Assembly: GCA_963695445.1 (NCBI GenBank)
Contig: CAVOGV010000047.1
Location: forward strand, 48,371-112,370
Direction of reading: 5' to 3'
Length of the DNA stretch: 64,000 nucleotides
DNA from: Thiohalocapsa sp963695445
GTDB taxonomy: Bacteria; Pseudomonadota; Gammaproteobacteria; Chromatiales; Chromatiaceae
Part shown: piece by piece, positions 39,584-46,630 of the stretch
Numbering within the stretch: the stretch's first letter is position 1
Layout of the letters: every line of letters starts with the position of its first letter
Notes under the pieces: model-generated
What the model was told of the DNA's origin: nothing
The model's input: the letters and a program-made list of their open reading frames with translations, nothing else
Database searches by the model: none
Position numbers and translations under genes: made by a program

Positions 39584-40873
39584 TTATCCGAAGATGTCGT
39601 GGACGATGTTGTTGTACCAGCTATAGGCGTATTGGACCTCGCGAGCCAATGCGAAGGGCTCCGCGTCCATCGGAGTCAGCCCGCCCGCGCCTTCGACACC
39701 GGCGATCGTGGCGCCGTCTTCGCTCAGGCGATAGACCGCGGCAACCGAGATGCCGTAGTCCTTGCCGATGATCGAATAGCAGGTGTTGACATAGGACGGC
39801 TCGCCGACCTCCTCACCGTTCAACAATGACACAACGGCGGCAGCCGCCACCTTCCCCTGGCTGTTGGCCGAATAGCCTGACTTAGGCATGGCGGTCGCGA
39901 TGCTGGAGTCGCCGATGACATGGATTCCGGCGTGCAGTGTCGATTCGAAGGACTTCTTGTTCACCGGACACCATCCGCTGTCGTCGGTAAGGCCGGCATC
40001 GATGGCGATTTGCCCGGCCGCCTGTGCCGGGATGATGTTGATCACGGCGCCCTTGACTGAATCACCGAAGCTGGTCTCGACCGACATGTTCTCGGGGTTG
40101 ACGCTGACGACGGCCGAATCCGGCCCAGGCTGCCATTCGATCAGGCTGTTCTCGGTGCCGAAGCCGTACAGCTTCTCCCAGCCCTGCGTGAATAGTGCCT
40201 GCTTGGAGAACTTTTGGTTCGAATCGAGGATCAGTACCTTTGACTTTGGCTTGTTGTTCTTCAGGTACATGGCTATCTGGCTCGCGCGCTCGTAGGGGCC
40301 AGGCGGACAGCGGAATGGGTTCGGCGGCGTTGAAATGATCACCACTCCGCCGTCTTCCATGGCCTCGAGCTGGCTGCGCAGGATTCGGGTCTGCTCGCCG
40401 GCCTTCCATGCATGCGGCAACTTTTCAGCGACCTCGTTGCTATAGCCTTCGATCGCGCCGTACAGCAGCGAGATGCCCGGCGAGACGATGCAGCGGTCGA
40501 ACGGGTACTCGCCGCCTTCGGTCTTGACGACCTTCTTCTCGCTATCGATGCCGGTTGCCTTTTCGTGCACGACGTTGACACCGTGGGCCTTCAGCCCGTC
40601 GTAGCCGTGCCTGATGGACTCAAGGGTGCGGTCGCCGCTCAGTACCTCGTTGCTCAGATAGCAGGTGTAGTACTCCTTGTTCGGCTCGATCACGGTCACG
40701 TCGATGGCTGGGTCGGCCATTTTGATGTACTTGGCCGCGGTGGCTCCCCCGGTGCCGCCACCGACGACAACCACCTTCTTGCCCTGACCGAGTACGATGT
40801 TGGGAAGGCCGATGGCGCCGATGGCGGCGACAGCACCGGTGGTCTTGACGAAATCACGTCTGTTCATGCTCAT
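39584..40873 (-). CDS. fccB: Flavocytochrome c sulfide dehydrogenase, flavoprotein subunit
   Basis: Oxidises sulfide to sulfur/polysulfide in the periplasm with FAD. 429 residues: Tat signal MNRRDFVKTTGAVAAIG, dinucleotide fold VVVVGGGTGGATAAKYI, active Cys in YYTCYLSNEVLSG, the second Cys in SGWCPVNKKSF, FAD-binding HVIGDSSIATAMPKSGYSAN, and the FCSD C-terminal domain (CYSIIGKDYGISVAAVYRL). Intact. 30 bases downstream of fccA, ending at a strong terminator. Typical of phototrophic and chemotrophic sulfur oxidisers. Confidence 0.96.
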   Translation of the reverse strand: MSMNRRDFVKTTGAVAAIGAIGLPNIVLGQGKKVVVVGGGTGGATAAKYIKMADPAIDVTVIEPNKEYYTCYLSNEVLSGDRTLESIRHGYDGLKAHGVNVVHEKATGIDSEKKVVKTEGGEYPFDRCIVSPGISLLYGAIEGYSNEVAEKLPHAWKAGEQTRILRSQLEAMEDGGVVIISTPPNPFRCPPGPYERASQIAMYLKNNKPKSKVLILDSNQKFSKQALFTQGWEKLYGFGTENSLIEWQPGPDSAVVSVNPENMSVETSFGDSVKGAVINIIPAQAAGQIAIDAGLTDDSGWCPVNKKSFESTLHAGIHVIGDSSIATAMPKSGYSANSQGKVAAAAVVSLLNGEEVGEPSYVNTCYSIIGKDYGISVAAVYRLSEDGATIAGVEGAGGLTPMDAEPFALAREVQYAYSWYNNIVHDIFG

Positions 40874-40903
40874 AGTCGATTACCTCCTGATCGTGGCTCA
40901 GTC

Positions 40904-41563
40904 TCAGTCTTTGTCTTTATCGTCGTCGTCATCGTCGTCGCCGGTGCCGCTGCTCTTGAAATCCGAGTAGGCGGCATAGAAGGCGTACAGGGCCTTGACC
41001 GAGTCCTCACCCTTGTCTTCGATCATCGCGTTGAGCTTCTTGCCCATCTTCTTTGGCAGCTCGCGGCGTTCGTTCTGGAAGTCGCTCATGGCGAATTCCA
41101 AATAAGGCGTCCACTGACCAGCAAGGATGTAGTAATCCTCTTCGTCGGGCACCGGCTTGCCACCTTCGATGTGGCACTTTTCGCAGTACTTGTCGTGCAG
41201 CTTCGCACCTTCATCGACCATGGCCTGGTCGAACTCCTGTTTAGCCGGCACGTACTCCTGCTTGTGGAAGTACTCGCCCATCTGTTCGAGTTCTTCCTCG
41301 GTGTAGCCTTTGGCGATACGGCCCATGATGGTGGAATAGGTGTCGCCGCTCTGGAATGCCTGCATAGTCTCAACAAAGACCACCGGGTCCATCGCCGCGA
41401 TGGTCGGTGACGCCGGGCCGACGCTACTGCCGTTGGTGCCGTGACAGCCGGCACAGGTGTCCGCGAGCATTTTTGCGGTGGGCCCGTCGGCGAACGCGCC
41501 GGACGACAGACCGAGGGCGAGCGCTCCGCCGACGAGAGCTAGTTTTGATTTTCGCATGGCCAT
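40904..41563 (-). CDS. fccA: Flavocytochrome c, diheme cytochrome subunit
   Basis: 219 residues with a signal peptide (LALVGGALALGLSSGAFA) and two heme motifs, CAGCH (37-41) and CEKCH (127-131). It takes electrons from FccB and hands them to soluble c-type cytochromes. The protein ends in a strongly acidic tail, GTGDDDDDDDKDKD, which looks like an addition to the normal fold. First gene of the fccAB operon. Confidence 0.94.
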   Translation of the reverse strand: MAMRKSKLALVGGALALGLSSGAFADGPTAKMLADTCAGCHGTNGSSVGPASPTIAAMDPVVFVETMQAFQSGDTYSTIMGRIAKGYTEEELEQMGEYFHKQEYVPAKQEFDQAMVDEGAKLHDKYCEKCHIEGGKPVPDEEDYYILAGQWTPYLEFAMSDFQNERRELPKKMGKKLNAMIEDKGEDSVKALYAFYAAYSDFKSSGTGDDDDDDDKDKD

Positions 41564-41769
41564 GCTTCCTCCTTCAGGAATGTTCAGCCTTTCGAGTCGA
41601 GCGGAGATGTCTCTCCGCCATGCCGGGCCGCGGACCCTTGGTCACCGCGGTTCCGTGCACTAGTTGGGTGCGTCGCGGGCGTCGCAGCGGTTGGCTGAAA
41701 ACGGCCGCACTGGTCCGATTTCGCCGCCATCCGATCCGTGTCGAATCGTCGGGGCGCGTGCCATCGAAC

Positions 41770-42765
41770 TCAGTGTCGCACCAATGCAGTGACGGCCTCC
41801 TGGTTGCCGCTGGCCTTGGCCAGATCGGCCGCCGTATGGCCTTCACCGTCGGTCAGTGTGGGATCGGCTCGGTAGTCGAGTAGGGTGCCGATCAACGTAT
41901 TGTGGTTGGTGGTGACGGCCTCCATCAGCGCGGAACTGCCGTTGTTGTCCTGCAGGTTTGGATCGGCGCCGTGGGCGAGCAGGGTTTCGGCTACCACCCT
42001 GTCGCCACGTCCGGCCGCATACATCAGCGCGCTGGCGCCGAGTGCATCGCGGGCGTTCACGTTGGCGCCATGGTTAAGCAGCGTCCTGACGACGTCGTCG
42101 TGGCCGCGGTCCGCGGCGATGATCAGGCCCGTGGCGCCTTGCTTGTCGCGCGACTCGATGTCGGCGCCATGCTCTAACAGCAGATCGACAACCCGGCTAT
42201 GTCCTTTGTTGGCCGCCTGCATCAGTGCCGTGCGGCCTTCCTTGTCGGAAGCCTTGGGATCGGCGCCGCGGTAGAGCAGTTGGTGTACCATCTGGTCGAT
42301 GCCGTAACGCGAGGCGATCATCAGCGAATCCCAACCCGCACGGGTACGGTCGTGCACGTTTGCGCCACGTTCAATCAGCATCGCGGTGAGGCCGATGTGG
42401 CCATTCTCAGCGGCGAAGGTCAGCGCGGTACAGCCCGCAACAGTGCGTGCGTTGACATCGGCGCCGCGGCTAATCAGCAAGGCCGCCGTGTCCAGGCTGT
42501 TGCTCTCGACCGCCATCATCAGTGCCGTCTTGCCGAAATTGCCGGCGGAGTTGACGTCGGCGCCCTGGTCGAGCAGCGTCGCCACTGTCTCGGTAGCGCC
42601 GATCATGGCCGCAAGGCGCATCTCCTTATTGATGTCAGGCCTAAGGTCCGGGCTTGCGTCGGCGCCGACGTCTGGCGCGGTTGCCGCAGCCGCAGCACAG
42701 GTCAATACCACCGTGAGCCACAGCACGTGGGCGAGCGAGGAGGGCGATTTGCAGCGATCTCTCAT
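41770..42765 (-). CDS. Secreted ankyrin-repeat protein
   Basis: 331 residues: a signal-like N-terminus (LAHVLWLTVVLTCAAAAATA), then nine ankyrin repeats filling the rest, each of the form GxTALMxAxxxGxxxxVxxLL followed by xxGADxNxxD. Examples: GKTALMMAVESNSLDTAALL, GRTALMQAANKGHSRVVDLL, GASALMYAAGRGDRVVAETL. Probably a periplasmic protein-binding scaffold. It lies between fccAB and a tetraheme cytochrome on the same strand, but the spacing (about 200 bases to fccA) does not prove an operon. Confidence 0.85.
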   Translation of the reverse strand: MRDRCKSPSSLAHVLWLTVVLTCAAAAATAPDVGADASPDLRPDINKEMRLAAMIGATETVATLLDQGADVNSAGNFGKTALMMAVESNSLDTAALLISRGADVNARTVAGCTALTFAAENGHIGLTAMLIERGANVHDRTRAGWDSLMIASRYGIDQMVHQLLYRGADPKASDKEGRTALMQAANKGHSRVVDLLLEHGADIESRDKQGATGLIIAADRGHDDVVRTLLNHGANVNARDALGASALMYAAGRGDRVVAETLLAHGADPNLQDNNGSSALMEAVTTNHNTLIGTLLDYRADPTLTDGEGHTAADLAKASGNQEAVTALVRH

Positions 42766-42869
42766 GCGATTTCGTCTGACTTGCTCAGGAGGCTACGCTA
42801 CCTGAATTTGCCTGGCCAGCGGGTTCGACATCTGCCGCGTCTGTGGCGCGCGGGTGAGCTGGTCCGGCA

Positions 42870-43436
42870 TCAGGTCTGGTCGGCCTCTTCTGGTTCTTCG
42901 GGCTCATTGTGTACGACACCCGTGTGGCAGTCGATGCAGGTTTGACCCTTCTCCTCGGCCTTGGCATGGCGGCTTCGGGCGGAGCGCCCCTGCTCGGACA
43001 GGTCCATGTTGGCGAATTCGTGGCAGCTGCGGCATTCGCGCGAATCGCTGTCGCGCATCTTCTTCCAGACGCGCGACGCCATTTCCCATCGGCGCGCCTC
43101 GAACTTCTCGGGGGTGTCAATGGTGCCGATGATCTCGTGCCAGACGTCCTTTGCGGCGATCACCTTCGCGATCATCTTGGGCACGAACGGCTTGGGGACG
43201 TGGCAGTCGGAGCAGGTGGCCTGGACGCCGGACTGGTTTTTGTAGTGCAGACTCTCCTTGTATTCGTTGTAATTCGTCTGCATCGTGTGGCAGGAGACGC
43301 AGAATTCCATTTCGTTCGTGTACGCGAGGCCGGTGTTGAACAGACCGGCGAAGACGATGCCGGTGATGAAAATCGCGGCAAGCACGATGAGCTTGACGCG
43401 CCCGGTTGCAGTCCGCGCCTTCTCAGGATCAGGCAT
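42870..43436 (-). CDS. NapC/NirT family tetraheme cytochrome c
   Basis: 188 residues from the ATG at 43436 (GAGG seven bases upstream). One N-terminal TM anchor (VKLIVLAAIFITGIVFAGLF) and four heme motifs: CVSCH (46-50), CSDCH (75-79), CRSCH (135-139), CIDCH (167-171). Such quinol dehydrogenases connect the membrane quinone pool with periplasmic reductases or oxidases. No reductase gene is adjacent, so the partner is unknown; nearby candidates are FccAB or the hydrogenase. C-terminus is acidic (EPEEPEEADQT). Confidence 0.9.
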   Translation of the reverse strand: MPDPEKARTATGRVKLIVLAAIFITGIVFAGLFNTGLAYTNEMEFCVSCHTMQTNYNEYKESLHYKNQSGVQATCSDCHVPKPFVPKMIAKVIAAKDVWHEIIGTIDTPEKFEARRWEMASRVWKKMRDSDSRECRSCHEFANMDLSEQGRSARSRHAKAEEKGQTCIDCHTGVVHNEPEEPEEADQT

Positions 43437-43472
43437 TCGAGTCCTCACTCTGTGGCTATACTGAGCCGGCCC

Positions 43473-43697
43473 TTAAGCGGGCGCGGCCGGCCCAGGATGC
43501 GTGGTCGCCGGGCGCGTTCTGTCGTCTGTGTGCTTGTCGTATTGTGTCGCGAAGTCTATGACATCGCGCAGCCAATGCCAAGCGTACAGTGCCGTCGCGA
43601 AGGTCTCCGGCGGCATTGTCGGGGCGGGCTGAGGTTCCTGGGAAATCCGCATGCAATGCCCGCGCAGTCGTGCGTCGTACGCGGTCATCCGTGCCAT
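43473..43697 (-). CDS. Small hypothetical protein upstream of the tetraheme cytochrome
   Basis: 74 residues, not recognised. Codon third positions are mostly G or C as in neighbouring genes, and the middle (FATALYAWHWLRDVIDFATQ) looks like a real helix. It ends 36 bases before the cytochrome start, which would fit co-transcription. No signal peptide or TM segment. Confidence 0.4.
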   Translation of the reverse strand: MARMTAYDARLRGHCMRISQEPQPAPTMPPETFATALYAWHWLRDVIDFATQYDKHTDDRTRPATTHPGPAAPA

Positions 43698-43881
43698 AGA
43701 ATGGCTGCTCAGGTCTGGCCCTGGTAGGGCTGCTGCTGCGTCTTGAGCTCCGCTTTTCTGGCCCCAATACCCCTGCCATTCCAGTTGAAATAGCCACCGT
43801 TCGCCTCGCGATCCGAGGGGCTTCGTGCCCTGATACTCGCGGCTTCGCGGGCCTTCTCTTCAAGCAGCAGCGTGCATCATC

Positions 43882-44769
43882 GTGAACAAATTCGGCGACA
43901 TTCAGGCGCGCTTCGTCGCGCTGAAGAACAACAAGCTCTTCGAGATCTTCGTCATCATCGTCATCCTCGTCTCGGCGCTGGTGATCGGTGCCAGCACCTA
44001 TGATTTCCGCCCCGGCGTGTTGCAGATCTTCGGTGTCTTGGATGTCGCCGTAACCCTGTTCTTCCTTGCCGAGATCATCGTCCGCATGCTTGCGGACGGG
44101 AGCCTGCGCCGGTTCTTTTCTCAGGGCTGGAATGTATTCGACTTTGTGATCGTCGTCGCCAGCCTGATCCCGGTGGAGGAGAGCCAGATGGCGCTGCTCG
44201 GGCGTCTGCTGCGTATCTTTCGAGTGCTGCGCCTGGTGTCCATCATTCCGGAACTGCGCGTGCTGCTGAACGCCTTTGTCAGCGCCATCCCGCGGATGGG
44301 CTACGTGTCGTTGTTGATGTTCGTCATCTTTTACATCTATGCCGCGGTGGGCAGCATCATTTTTCACGGCATCAATCCAACGCTGTGGGACAACATCTCC
44401 ATCGCCATGCTGACGTTGTTCCGGGTCGCCACCTTCGAGGACTGGACCGACGTCATGTACGAGACCATGGCGGTCTACCCGCTGAGCTGGATCTATTATC
44501 TGAGCTTCATCTTCGTCGTCGCCTTCGTCTTTCTGAACATGATGATTGGCATCGTGCTGGAGACGCTGCAAAAGGAGCATGAGCGCATGGATCAGGAGAC
44601 CGGCGAGGGCGAGGCCGGCGAGGTGCACTGGATACGCGAGCACACCGAGGCGATTGAGGAACGTATGGCGCGCATCGAGTCGCTGTTGGAGCGGTATTTG
44701 ACGGCAGGGGCCGACGTGCAGCGGCCACCAGAGGCCCTTGCCGATGAGACGGGCAGTGGTTCGGGCTGA
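43882..44769 (+). CDS. Voltage-gated cation channel, NavBac-type ion transporter
   Basis: 295 residues with one six-helix domain: S1 (LFEIFVIIVILVSALVIGAS), S4 with spaced arginines (GRLLRIFRVLRLVSIIPELR, about 107-126), the pore region, and S6 (FVVAFVFLNMMIGIVLETLQ). The selectivity filter reads TFEDWTD (184-190). The C-terminus is a likely coiled-coil bundle (EHTEAIEERMARIESLLERY), as in homotetrameric NavBac channels. Start is GTG 43882. Intact. The acidic filter suggests Ca2+ may be permeant; that is inference. Confidence 0.9.
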   Translation: MNKFGDIQARFVALKNNKLFEIFVIIVILVSALVIGASTYDFRPGVLQIFGVLDVAVTLFFLAEIIVRMLADGSLRRFFSQGWNVFDFVIVVASLIPVEESQMALLGRLLRIFRVLRLVSIIPELRVLLNAFVSAIPRMGYVSLLMFVIFYIYAAVGSIIFHGINPTLWDNISIAMLTLFRVATFEDWTDVMYETMAVYPLSWIYYLSFIFVVAFVFLNMMIGIVLETLQKEHERMDQETGEGEAGEVHWIREHTEAIEERMARIESLLERYLTAGADVQRPPEALADETGSGSG

Positions 44770-44847
44770 AGCACGTGAGGTAGACGCCTCGTGCGCCAGC
44801 GAGGCAATTCCTCAATCCAACAAATGCCAACGCGTCGCCTACCTAGG

Positions 44848-44891
44848 GGATGCCCCAGACCAACGAGGGCACGCCGCCGTGTCGCTTGACC
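44848..44891 (+). repeat. Dispersed repeat family 2, copy 2 (diverged)
   Basis: Reads GATGCCCCAGACCAACGAGG followed by GCACGCCGCC. Aligned with the copies at 16561 and 45178 it differs at several positions but keeps order and spacing. Confidence 0.5.
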
Positions 44892-44988
44892 GATGCGTTC
44901 TTCAAGTGGGCCAAGCTGGTCGGCCGGCTGTCGGCTTGGCGGCTTGGGGTTGCCCCCGCTCCGCCGGTCTGCGGCGCGTCCTCAAGGT

Positions 44989-45026
44989 CGCTAGCGCGCC
45001 CTAGCCGACCGGAGGTCGGCGCTCCA
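44989..45026 (+). repeat. 38-bp direct repeat, unit A
   Basis: Identical over 38 bases with 45115-45152. The unit starts CGCTAGCGCGCCCTAGCC and contains the palindrome GCCGACCGGAGGTCGGC. Period between units is 126 bases. Confidence 0.85.
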
Positions 45027-45114
45027 TGGGACCGCCGACTTCTAGTCGGCCCGCCGCCGTCAGGCGGCTTGGATTTCGCGCGACTCCGCTGTGACACCCG
45101 TACGTCTTGAAGGG

Positions 45115-45152
45115 CGCTAGCGCGCCCTAGCCGACCGGAGGTCGGCGCTCCA
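45115..45152 (+). repeat. 38-bp direct repeat, unit B
   Basis: Second exact copy of the unit at 44989. Both are followed by different sequence, so the repeated block ends sharply at GCTCCA. Confidence 0.85.
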
Positions 45153-45177
45153 CCGGGGGCGCCGACTTCAAGCGAGG

Positions 45178-45221
45178 CGATGCCTGAGACCGACGAACGC
45201 ACGGCGCCATGTTGCTCGGCC
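45178..45221 (+). repeat. Dispersed repeat family 2, copy 3
   Basis: Reads GATGCCTGAGACCGACGAAC followed by GCACGGCGCC and GTTGCTC, nearly the same as the copy at 16561. Followed by a short GC stretch and a T-run (GGGTTTTTT). Confidence 0.6.
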
Positions 45222-45308
45222 TGTGGGTTTTTTGAAGTCGGCCGAGGATCGCCGGACAGAGCGATCGCGCATCTTTGGCCCTTGGCCCCAGGCGCTCGGC
45301 CCTTCCGG

Positions 45309-45375
45309 TGGCAAGCTCGTTGTCGTCATGAAAATTGACTAATACGCAAATACTTGGCGCCCTCAAACAATCTCG
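45309..45375 (+). repeat. Dispersed intergenic element, copy 3
   Basis: A short GTTGTCGTCA tract is followed by a core at 45333-45375 reading AATTGACTAATACGCAAATA then CTTGGCGCCCTCAAACAATC. It aligns with the cores at 12044 and 25540. Its end overlaps the last codons of the convergent DUF2934 gene. Confidence 0.55.
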
Positions 45376-45626
45376 GCAGTCTCTTCTCCCGCCCATAGAT
45401 GCAGTGCGTTGCGCATGCCGGCGCGCTCGAATTGTCGGCGGTCGATCCCGCGCTGGGCCATCATGGCGAGCATGCGATCGATCTGGCGCTCGGCGCACTG
45501 CCAGTCCTCTTGCTCGCGACCGGGCCCAAAGCCGCGGCGCTCGGCGAGATAATAGGCGGCGACGGCCACCATGTGTTCGCGCTCGGCGCGGCTTGGGGTG
45601 TAAACGAGATCGGCTGGATCGGTCAT
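45363..45626 (-). CDS. DUF2934 domain protein
   Basis: 87 residues from the ATG at 45626. The family pattern AAYYLAERRGFGPGREQEDW followed by QCAERQIDRML is clear. DUF2934 proteins are small, of unknown role, and common in proteobacteria. The N-terminal extension to 45698 in the same frame is not needed. Stop codon lies within a dispersed repeat copy. Confidence 0.8.
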   Translation of the reverse strand: MTDPADLVYTPSRAEREHMVAVAAYYLAERRGFGPGREQEDWQCAERQIDRMLAMMAQRGIDRRQFERAGMRNALHLWAGEETAEIV

Positions 45627-45943
45627 GATTACGCCTGCGGATAAGGCATCGCGGGTCGGAGTTGGAAGCACGGATTGGGGTCGTCGCCATGATGCCAAGT
45701 TCAGGCACGTTACCCTCCAGAGTAAATGGTGGCGAGCGTGGCGTCGAAAAACGGCGGGAATACCGACGCGACTGCCATCGCGATGGTGATGAGGGGATGA
45801 AGCCCGACCGCACCACGGGGTATTATGCCCAAGGTTCGCTCCATGCGGGCTGAGTTGCCCGACGCCGTCTCTCCCATCCGTTCAACTTTGTGACACTGTC
45901 TCGTGACGAAACGCTCCCGCCCATCCCCGGAGGATCAGACCCC
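45627..45943. other. Divergent intergenic region DUF2934-DUF2760
   Basis: No gene seen. GGAGGATCAGACCCC before 45944 is the ribosome site for the DUF2760 gene. An upstream in-frame start at 45890 is possible but lacks a good site. No operator recognised. Confidence 0.4.
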
Positions 45944-46630
45944 ATGACCGACCCGAAGCCGTCGCTGTCGGAGCGGCTCCGACCAGTGGTCGAAGCCTTG
46001 GCCAAGGCCGGTGCCCTGATCTGGCACTTTCTCGGTATCGCTGCTCGCGAGACCTGGATCGTGCTGAAGCGCGTCCCCATCGCGATCTACAGCCTCGTGC
46101 GCGCGATCATCGACCCGGGCTATGCGCATACGCTGACCGATCTCTACATCACCGGTGCGTCCACGGTGTCCGCGTTGCCTCCCGAGACGCCGGAGCCGAC
46201 GACACCGGAGCCGAAGGCACCGCCGGCGCCCGTGGCGCAGCTGCAGGACGCGCCTCCCGACTCGGCGCTGGTCCTGCTCGGGCTGCTGCAAAAGGAGGGT
46301 CGCTTTGTCGACTTTCTACAGGAAGACATCACTGGCTACTCAGATCAGGAGATCGGCAGCGCCGCGCGCGTGGTCCATCAGGGCTGCCAGCGCGTGATGA
46401 GCGAGTATCTGAGCATCGCACCGGTGCGTGACGAGTCCGAGGGCAGCCGCGTCACCCTCGGCAAGGGCTTTGACCCGGCCGCGGTGCGGCCCACCGGCAA
46501 CGTCGTCGGTGATCCGCCGTTTACCGGCGCGCTGGTGCATCGCGGCTGGCGCGCGGTCGACGTGCGCCTGCCTAAGATCGCGAGCAGTCGCGACGTTCGC
46601 ATCCTTGCCGCCGCGGAGGTGGAACTGTGA
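45944..46630 (+). CDS. DUF2760 domain protein, partner of Hsp70
   Basis: 228 residues: a helical N-terminal segment with a possible membrane-associated stretch (AGALIWHFLGIAARETWIVL), a Pro-rich linker (PETPEPTTPEPKAPPAP), then the DUF2760 domain (ALVLLGLLQKEGRFVDFLQE, VVHQGCQRVMSEYLSIAPVR, FTGALVHRGWRAVDVRLPKI). Overlaps the following Hsp70 gene by four bases. In other proteobacteria this gene precedes one or two atypical Hsp70 genes; role not established. Confidence 0.83.
   Translation: MTDPKPSLSERLRPVVEALAKAGALIWHFLGIAARETWIVLKRVPIAIYSLVRAIIDPGYAHTLTDLYITGASTVSALPPETPEPTTPEPKAPPAPVAQLQDAPPDSALVLLGLLQKEGRFVDFLQEDITGYSDQEIGSAARVVHQGCQRVMSEYLSIAPVRDESEGSRVTLGKGFDPAAVRPTGNVVGDPPFTGALVHRGWRAVDVRLPKIASSRDVRILAAAEVEL

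Larger units (their letters stand above)
44770..45362. other. Repeat-dense intergenic region
   Basis: About 590 bases with no gene. It holds two copies of dispersed family 2 (44848-44891, 45178-45221), a 38-base exact direct repeat (44989-45026 and 45115-45152), several short hairpins (such as GCCGACTTCTAGTCGGC at 45034-45050) and, at the right edge, a copy of the ACTTGACTC-type element. It is the richest repeat site in the window. Confidence 0.7.

Noticed and set aside
43456..44643. Minus-strand frame of 395 codons opposite the channel gene
   Set aside because: Shadow of the NavBac-like gene, rich in His, Asp and Gln. Only its downstream part overlaps the separate 74-codon ORF, which is in the same strand but a different frame.
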